Shown here: in pieces, positions 56,796 through 64,000 of the stretch
How positions within the stretch are numbered: the stretch's first letter is position 1
Layout of the letters: each line of letters starts with the position of its first letter
Assembly: GCA_030765065.1 (NCBI GenBank)
Contig: CM060990.1
Location: 670,498,118 to 670,562,117 of the forward strand
DNA length: 64,000 nt
Source of the DNA: Deroplatys truncata
Lineage: Eukaryota > Arthropoda > Insecta > Mantodea > Mantidae
Direction of reading: 5' to 3'
The notes under the pieces: model-generated
Databases searched by the model: none
What the model was told of the DNA's origin: nothing
What the model saw: the letters and a program-made list of their open reading frames with translations, nothing else
Translations under genes and position numbers: made by a program

Positions 56796-56987
56796 TCAAA
56801 ATGTTCCAGAACGAAGCATTAATTCTGTCAATCTTGCTTTGATATCAACCTCAACGTTGATATCAAAGAGGCCAGAATGGGTTATACATGGGCGAGGACA
56901 GGTGTAATGAATTTAAGTGGTCTAACAAGGAGAAGAAGGGGGAGAGATGTACTAAATGTAATGGATTACATGACAATGGCATTATAT

Positions 56988-57855
56988 TGTAGCGGGAAAT
57001 CGTTGTTGAGCGGTATTTGTAGCGGGAAAACGTCGTTCTTGGGTTGATGCTATCTGCTGCAGTGTTGCTCCTCGGCTATGGATGCTCGTCGGCTGTTGCG
57101 TTTTCCATTCCTAGCTTTTTCCTGTGTGTGTGCGTGTGTGTGTGTGTGTCTAAATCTTGATTCTCAGGTTATTGTGGGTGAGGCAAATTAAAAATAAACT
57201 GCATTTGCCTTAATCAGTATAGTTTATTAACAATTTACATATTTAGGGGCGGCTAGCTTTTCCCATTATTCTAATCTCACCACTTTAAATAAGTCAGGAG
57301 CCTAACTATCTGCACACGCACTCCCACCCATATGCACACACACGTGCATCTGTCGCTAAGAGCATAACACTTCATGTCGACGTGAATTCTAGAAGATCGA
57401 GAGAGAGAGAGAGAGAGAGAGAGAGTGGTCTCTGGGGCCTTGTCTGCCCTTATATACCTGAGCCTAGTGACGCTCACCTCTGCGTTTAAAATTGTAACTA
57501 CGTTTCCAGTTGGTCCTCAGACCGCGTTACCTTAACATGTATGAAAATATGTTGCTCCAAATTCGTGCGCACAGCCGTCACCCTGGCGCGTTGTGAAGCG
57601 GATTCAATATCTCCGTCTCTTTGTTTTCTTTAACTGTCTCTTTCTATTTCTCCGTACCGTTACCGGTTCCCTGCTTGTTGGCTTGGTGAAAGGTGTGCTC
57701 TGCTTACAATTCTGTTTTACCTGGAATTCTGCTAGCTTGCCCGTTCTTACAATCTGCTCTGTACAAATGTTGGATGTTGAATATTTTGACATGTTTCTTG
57801 GTGAATTATATTATTACTATACAATTCTTATATATGTATAGTATATCCCCTTTCA
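56988..57855 (-). mobile_element. Solo LTR, family C, copy 2
   Basis: On the minus strand it runs TGAAAGGGG ... CGCTACA, flanked by atat (56,984-56,987 and 57,856-57,859). The promoter tatataagggcag (complement near 57,447-57,460) matches the other copies. A (GA)n run at 57,397-57,425 lies just downstream of that promoter. 868 bp. Fossil. Confidence 0.85.
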
Positions 57856-57859
57856 ATAT

Positions 57860-58769
57860 TCTGGAATGCGAGAACACGGATAAACGAAGGGAATTTAATA
57901 CTAGACAAATGGAAAAATTTACCAGTAGAACTAAAAGTTAGGAAGATTTTTAATACAAGATGAAATGAAGTATGGAGAAAGCAGAAAAATATTTAGGAAA
58001 AATTAGGTTAAAGTGGTTAAAAGAGACGTAAAGCTAATTGAAGAAAATACGGAAAATGGGCAACAAGGCAAAGAATTAAATACTGGAAAATTATAATTCA
58101 ACACAATGTTGAATATAAGGGAAAGATAAATAATAAGTTACTCTATTGCATTGTAGACAATCCGTGACTTACATGTAAATTCAAAGTAGAAAATAAATAA
58201 TTCATTGATTGATATCAACGTCAATCTATTTTTATAATTTTTGTAGCTTCTTTCCATTTTGTCAACAATTAGTAATAAGTTCTGGTTACGCATATGAAAG
58301 AATCAATTTGCAATGATAATCGTTGATGTAGAAAAATTATTTGTTTGGGAATACGGGCGATGTTTTCAAGAAAGACATAAACCTAGGAGTTGCCTAGATA
58401 CATAAAACTAGGGTCACTTTCTCAGCTGATATGTAGGTCTATAAAAGCGGAACCGGACACTCGGTACATGGTACTTGCATGTTTTAAAGACTAGTACTTT
58501 AGTTAAGCAATATAGTCATTATTTTTACTAACACTCATGAATTAGGGTGTTACGATAGGTACTAGATGCACAATACAGTGCTTTTCCTTCACATTGTGGC
58601 CATCGCACGGCTACTCGTGCGCCGGCTTTCGCAGCTCGGTTCCCACTGAAACAATATCCCCGCAACCGCTTCGCGTTCTCATATTTACAGTTACATTACA
58701 ATGATAATAAGCACATAACGTATCACAAGACATGCAGCAAACGTTCTCCTTCTCTATCCACACATTTCT
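57860..58769. other. Stretch without recognised gene
   Basis: A-rich first half, then a GC-richer patch near 58,600-58,680. Nothing recognised. Confidence 0.4.
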
Positions 58770-59245
58770 GGTGTCTTCTAAGGAAATTTTAATTCACTCT
58801 CGAGAGTTCAATATCTGAAATTGAGTGAATTTCTTGCCTGGTGTGTTCTTATAGTTCTTACGATGTATGGGGTTTGTTGCACACGCCTTATTTTTCAACT
58901 TCCCCATAGATAAAAATCACATATAGTTAAATCAGGGGATCGTGCGGGCATTAATTATTTCCTAATTACCCTATCTTCAAAGTTTTTTTGAATTAGATTT
59001 AATGAAACGTCAGTTGTATGCGCGATAGCAAAATCTTGCTGCAAAAATCCCGACTGGCATTCAAGTCTTCAGTTGTTCAAAACGTGGTGTGAGCAAGTAA
59101 TGTCTGTACATGTCTCCTTTATTGTATTTCAGAAAATATAGGTCCTATTATTCTGTATGCATTTACTGCACACCAACTTTCGCGTCATACAAGGGAATCT
59201 CGTGTGTATAATCGGGTTTCTCTGTGCTCCAATATCCGTTATTAG
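58770..59245 (-). pseudogene. Transposase fragment of the same family as 2-451
   Basis: Minus strand: NGYWSTEKPDYTHEIPLYDAKVGV, then LTPRFEQL, then LQQDFAIAHTTDVSLNLIQKNFEDRVI and ARSPDLTIYDFYLWG. There are 38 residues between the last two Asp, and the same RSPDLT..DFYLW motif as in 2-451. At least three frame changes or stops. Truncated at both ends; the LTR at 59,298 lies just beyond. Confidence 0.75.
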
Positions 59246-59297
59246 GCGATGAAACTAAAAGGAGATATATTATACATATATAGAGGAATTGTACATA

Positions 59298-60023
59298 GGA
59301 AAGGGGAACCATACATATGAGAATTGTACAGTAAATAATTTAATTCACTAACAGGTTAAAATATTCAACATCTAACATTTGTGCAGAGCTAATTGTAAGA
59401 CACGGGCGAGCTAGCATAATTCCAAGAAATTATAAAGACCGTACCTGTCACCGAGCGGTACCAAACTACATCATGGCGCCTAAGCGCACGGATCTGAACC
59501 CACACATTCTAATACATGTCAGGGTAACGCGGCCTGAGGGCCAATAGGAAACGTCGTTACATTTTAAAACGCGGAGAGGAGCGTCACTAAGCTCCCGTAT
59601 ATAAGGGCAGACAAAGCCTCAGAGCCCGCTCTTATTCTGATTATATCTCATCGAGAAGTCACGTCAACACGAGGTGCTACAGATGCACGTGGGTGCACAA
59701 GGGTGGGGTGCGTGTGAATATGGCTAGGCTCCTGACTAACTTAAAGTTGTGGGATTATTATAATAATGGGAAAAGCTAGCCGCCCATAACTATTCAAGGT
59801 GTGAAATAAACTTCATTGATTAAGGGAAACTCGCAGTATATGTTTAACTTGCCTCACCCACTAGAACCTGAGATTCAATAATAAAATATAGCTAGGAATG
59901 GAATACTCAACAACGACGAGCACCAATAGCCGAGGAAGAGGAACACTGCAACAGGCAACAACGTCCTAAGGATCATCGATTTCCCGCTACGAATGTCCCC
60001 CAACGATCGTTTCCCGCCACGAA
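59298..60023 (+). mobile_element. Solo LTR, family C, copy 3 (older)
   Basis: Plus-strand copy with the same core promoter (ccgtatataagggcagac, about 59,595), the same gggaaaagctagccgccc block and a tttcccgc end. cata/acata flanks are visible (59,293-59,297 and 60,024-60,028). Ends are worn, so the boundaries are good to a few bases only. Fossil. Confidence 0.7.
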
Positions 60024-60029
60024 ACATAG

Positions 60030-60801
60030 CCACATAAATGCAACCTGGTTTCGTCAGAGATGAACTCTACCTGGGAGTGAAGTTGGATAAGGGTCTAACT
60101 TTTTGTGAGCACATCCAAGACGTCTCGGCCCGGGCGCAGGGGACAATTTCTTTCTTGTACCCGTTGCTGAGATCCGGAATGCCTGTTCGCTTAAAGTTAT
60201 ACCTTTTACGAGCCCTGATAGTCCCCCTCATGCTGTATGCCTGCGAGGTCTGGGGCTTGGCCGCAGACAGCTGGCTGCTATGGCTACAAAGGGCGCAGAA
60301 TAGGGGACTCCAGACTATCTACTCTGTTGGACGCGCCTTCCCTGTGAGACTACTACATGAAATCTCATCTTTTTCCATATGTGGAGGATGAAATTAGGTG
60401 CCGGGCTACAAAATTTTACGCCTGTTTACCAAACCACCAGAGTGCCCTGGTCAGATCTATTGCGGATTATAACCCTAGAACTCGCCGTCTTTGGCGTCGG
60501 GTTCCCCGCATGGCATGCGGGCATACCAGATAACGAAGGGGTGACACCAACAGCAGCTAAAGCTGACCTCCAAACAAAGCCATCCATGAGATGATTGGTC
60601 TCAAAATTACAACCCCAGCCAAAGTCAATTGAAAACTATTACACATACACCAGGATGCAGAAGGGCCGCTGCATCCTAACAGGCAGCTGTCGAGGAGCTA
60701 TATGCTACCTCCCTTCTTTCTAATCTATCTAAAACAAAACCTACATCCTAAACCATCATTTCCTTACGCAGCAAAATTCACTCGGGCTAAAAAAAAAAAA
60801 G
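60030..60801 (+). mobile_element. 5'-truncated LINE (Jockey-like)
   Basis: Carries the end of a reverse-transcriptase ORF, a short 3' untranslated part and an A run (60,790-60,801). This is the normal form of an aborted target-primed reverse-transcription copy. It starts within ten bases of the LTR end, so it integrated beside or at it. Confidence 0.8.
60038..60600 (+). pseudogene. LINE reverse-transcriptase C-terminal region
   Basis: ELYLGVKLDKGLTFCEHIQD, SFLYPLLRSGMPVRLKLYLL and PLMLYACEVWGLAA are the thumb-side motifs after the catalytic boxes. A frameshift near 60,368 moves the reading to LFPYVEDEIRCRATKFY and then SIADYNPRTRRLWRRVPRM. The catalytic part is missing because of 5' truncation. 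Confidence 0.8.
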
Positions 60802-61649
60802 AAAATGGAGAACCTTAAGCGTGGGTCACTTACTCTCATCATTTCGCAAACATCCATTTACAGAAATTTACCCGACTCTGTTGATCATGTGGAAAATAAG
60901 TTGTAAGTAAGACACCCCATACGTTGTAAGAAAGAAAAGAAAACATCAAACGAGAAATTCACTAAATTTCGCATATTTAACATCGAATATGAATAAAACT
61001 TTCCTGACAATGCCGAAAATGAGCCGTGTGGTGGCCACAATGTGAAGGAACAGCACAGTAAATTAATACTAAACCGTGAAATGGAGTGCTTAAAGCGAAA
61101 AATTAACACATTCGCGAATTACAGAGTTTATATCGTTTTATAGAACATGTCATATTTGGACCCTTTCCCATTATTATTATTATTATTACTATTATTATTG
61201 TTATAATAATAATAATAATAATAATAATATTTTAACAAGTGTGATTCTGGTTTCATTTATTAACTTGGATTTGCTACGTTTTGTTCCGTAAACATTTGTC
61301 ATATAATATACTTATAACGTTTCATTCAACTAAATCTTACTACTGACCTATTGCAACATACCTTTGTATTACCAAACTTCACTTCCTTCTAAGCATCCCC
61401 AAATTGGGGCATTGCACATGTTTCAATGTTTCTTTTTAGCATTTCAAGGTGCTGATCGCTCATCGTCTGCATTACCACTGGCAACAAAACATAAATACTT
61501 TGTGACACAATTTTATTTAAAAAAAAGGAAAACCTAATTCAGTCTACTACTGATGTAAACAATTACACAAATATATTAAATTGTATTAGCTCAACATAAA
61601 ACAAGGATACATTTTGCAAAACAACTCGTATTGCAATTTAATGTCGTTG
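60802..61649. other. AT-rich stretch with a trinucleotide hairpin
   Basis: (ATT)n at 61,170-61,200 faces (AAT)n at 61,203-61,229, so the two can pair as a hairpin. Otherwise nothing recognised. Confidence 0.5.
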
Positions 61650-61890
61650 TTTCTAGCGCTCCCCATATGGCCTATGACCGACGAAGGATACTTCATTCCA
61701 CCAAGTAATGACTGGGCCCATTTTGAGGATGGAGGTGGTATGATAGGATCTACAGCTTTTACCGTTGACTTCGAACCACTATAGGCCTTGGGGATACTTC
61801 ACATGACCAAGTCAGAGGTAAAGACTGGATAGGGCCGAGTTAAAATCGCCACCCCAGAGCCGGGAATCGAACCTCGAGCCCTCCCTTTTT
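61650..61890 (-). mobile_element. SINE-like element, family D
   Basis: Minus strand: gggctcgaggttcgattccc (B box) with a body containing actatagtggttcgaagtca. The plus strand shows ccaccccagagccgggaatc. Only one copy in the window. Confidence 0.5.
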
Positions 61891-62139
61891 CCACCTCATT
61901 TTAAAACCCTTTTTCACCGCAATTTCGGATATTACACAACAAAATTTGACACACTAAAGGCATGTAAAATAGTTCTGAAATATCACAAGCATTTTAAAAT
62001 TGATAGCAACTTTCATAAAGCTATAAAGTTGACAAAATGAAAAATCTTGAAAAACGCCAAAGCATTTAAACTGTAATATCGTTTGTTCTTTCACCATTAT
62101 AAAAATTAAATTTCTTTCTATAATGTTCTGGCTGTTAAT
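61891..62139. other. Stretch, nothing recognised
   Basis: AT-rich; no features. Confidence 0.4.
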
Positions 62140-62540
62140 TTTCTTTTTTTACTTTCTCTACTTCCTAACCACAGTCAGAAGAAGTGTTTGCATTCCACCC
62201 AAAAATTCCGTACCAATATTTCACCGTACACGTTTTGATAATTCCTCAATCACACAAAATCATTCTTAAAAAAGATCCGTGTCTGTCTGTCTGTGTCTGT
62301 CTGTCTGTGTCTGTCTGTCTGTCTGTCTATCGGAACAGCCGTTGAAACGAGTCGGTTAAACACCAAACTTGGCCTTATAAGGCCTTACAAGGTTACGACA
62401 AGAAAATCCCCCACCCAAAACTAGCATTTATACAAAACTTTTCCCTTGTTTTTAAGTTTTCTCAAAACCTATTGCAGCGATTTCAATCAAAATATCACAT
62501 GTTTTAGATACTTGTATGAAAAATAGGATGTAGGACTAGG
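62140..62540 (-). repeat. Dispersed repeat copy, inverted, with tetranucleotide run
   Basis: ctttctctacttcctaacc and ccacccaaaaattccgtacc match the complement of the edges of other copies. (GTCT)n-type run at 62,277-62,330. aaaccaccaaacttggcctt-like block at 62,358-62,385. Confidence 0.55.
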
Positions 62541-62569
62541 AGGGAAGAGGGACTTTGCACCTCGACTTA

Positions 62570-63088
62570 AGGAGATCTTGGGTGCCTAGGCCCCTAACTG
62601 GGCGCCCCCGGGGGTGAGATGAGATAGAGGGCGGCCAGATCAGGAGACACTACAGGGAATAGGGCAGGATCCTTACATTTTCCAAGTTGAAACTCCCCGG
62701 TGGCAACTGGTACAACCGGCTTCCCTCCCCCCTGGAGGCTTGCACATCCCACTGGGGGGCCCGGGACTCGGAGACCGCAACATTTCTGGGAACGAAGTGC
62801 TACAGAGAGCATCCTTTTCCCCTGCAATGCAACGCTGATACGCCCGCCAACACTTGCAACCCAGTAACAGCCAAGCAAATGAAAGATGAACAGAAATGAG
62901 AAAGGAGGTGAAATTGAGAAACAGAAATTCGGGGGATGTAAAGAACTTTCCCAGCATTCGCCTAGCGCCCCGGGGAAACCCTCGAAAAAACCCATGGATC
63001 AGGAAGGTCGACCGCGGGAATCCAGCCTACGACCTGCTGAATTAGAGTCACACGCGCTACCGCCTACGCCAACTCGCTCGGTTGCATG
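62570..63088 (-). mobile_element. SINE family B, long form
   Basis: Minus-strand head gagcgagttggcgtaggcgg (A box) and tagtcacacgcgc region complement, with a worn B box and body ttttttcgagggtttccccgg. The GC-rich body extends to about 62,570. It contains agagagcatccttttcc, also found near the palindrome centre. Confidence 0.7.
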
Positions 63089-63165
63089 AGAAGTAACGTG
63101 TATATCTTGAGTTTTCTGCGAATAGCCTGTGAAGTCTTTTGAATGACATTTTTATATTTGAAAAC

Positions 63166-63210
<45 letters not shown>

Positions 63211-63215
63211 GAGAC
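63166..63215. repeat. GA microsatellite
   Basis: (GA)n with one GGGA interruption. Confidence 0.95.
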
Positions 63216-63264
63216 CAAAACTTACTACGCAGAATATCTAGTTATCGTTAAAATATGCTATTTC

Positions 63265-63480
63265 ACTGATCAGGATGGCACAGGCGACACCGTCTGTGGC
63301 CCTCATTCGGGAGGCTCGATTCGCGATGGCCGCTCACTCTCACCATGGGGGTTTTTCGTGGCTTTCCTCTGGTCGCCTATGCGAATGTTGGGGTGCTATA
63401 TTCTACCATGATTTCTCCTTTTCCTCATTTCCTGTAATTTCATGTTTCATATTTTATTTCTACCTTTCATCTCCAGGTAC
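63265..63480 (+). mobile_element. SINE family B, plus strand
   Basis: Head caggatggcacaggcgac, cattcgggaggctcgatt and body ttttcgtggctttcctctgg, gcgaatgttgggg. The copy lies head to head with the one at 62,570-63,088. The GC-richer sequence to about 63,650 may be more of its body. Confidence 0.75.
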
Positions 63481-63689
63481 CGTTCATCGCCCTCTCCGGG
63501 ACTACGCGTCTACTGGCGAGAGAGGGTGTTTAGAACTGGAAATGATAGGGACTTTCGTGTGTCTCTGTAATCCCGTCTACCTGCGAACCTGCGACCTCCT
63601 GCGGCTCCTTCACTTCGTCCCTGACTCCCGGGGTGTGTGACCATAATAGATCTAGTTGGTCGCAGAGGCGAGGGGTCCCCCTCTAGAAA

Positions 63690-64000
63690 TTGTTATTGGT
63701 ATGAATTTTCCAATTACATAAAGTATATTCAAGTGGTAAGTGACTATTCGATTTTTCTGTGATCATACAAAGATCATGGAATTTCAAAGCCATCACATAG
63801 CGACCCGCTTTTTAAAAATCTGACTATTGATCTTTTCTGCTCCTTAAAACTACAACGAAATGTCCAATGAAAGTTTTCCTTGATTAGCAAGAGGCGAATA
63901 GAAGAATAAGCTTTTGTAGAAATAGTTTGTAGAAGAGCGAGCTCAGAAATTCATGTCAATGCAACACACCAGACTTTTTTTTCAAGCGGCAAGTCGCTTT
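63690..64000. repeat. Dispersed repeat copy at the window end
   Basis: gaatttcaaagccatcacat, agcgacc, ttgtagaaatagtttgtaga, agagcgag and tttttcaagcggcaagtcgc match the palindrome-arm sequence 26,255-26,410 in content. Confidence 0.6.

Overview
The window is animal DNA, most likely from an insect or another arthropod with a large, AT-rich, repeat-loaded genome. The evidence is many Tc1/mariner transposase remains of types common in arthropods, tRNA-derived SINEs, LTR and LINE fossils, microsatellites, splice signals, and no operons or ribosome binding sites. I found no intact, convincing host gene. The one candidate is a short acidic first exon near 3.6-4.0 kb, and it is broken by a SINE.

Layout. 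0-21.9 kb is a patchwork: the end of a transposase, a LINE reverse-transcriptase fragment, the broken exon, a hairpin MITE, a 15-copy minisatellite (74/76 bp units), a DD41D transposon with both ends, a TTAA-flanked MITE, a truncated Tc1 element, and solo LTRs, one of which sits inside a SINE. 21,903-38,126 is the outstanding feature: a 16.2 kb almost perfect palindrome (arms about 8.1 kb, 30-bp loop near 30,013). It is flanked by a 6-bp direct repeat (TGACCT) and has AG...CT termini. 38.1-64 kb is again a patchwork: solo LTRs of two families with 4-bp target duplications, several mariners (one nested in another with its TA duplication still visible), MITEs, four SINE-like families, a 5'-truncated LINE, and repeated pieces of a roughly 0.7 kb dispersed repeat that also occurs inside the palindrome arms.

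The palindrome behaves as a single mobile unit. Each arm holds, from outside to inside: a GC-box-rich end with 54-bp direct repeats; AT-rich subrepeats; a gene-like cluster of short exons sharing one N-terminal module; a TATA-driven small gene with a 130-codon open frame; a SINE with a 12-bp target duplication; and a 155-codon Cys/His-rich ORF. The two copies of that last ORF diverge from the centre. Size, 6-bp duplication and 5'-AG terminus fit the Polinton/Maverick group, but I see no polymerase, integrase, ATPase or capsid gene. I therefore read it as a non-autonomous, recently duplicated, palindromic derivative of a Polinton-like element or of an unknown element with similar integration. 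The SINE shared by both arms shows that the single arm was older than the palindrome. The flanking duplication at exactly the palindrome ends argues against a simple assembly or read-folding artefact.

All calls come from reading the sequence. No database search was possible, and family names rest on motif recognition.
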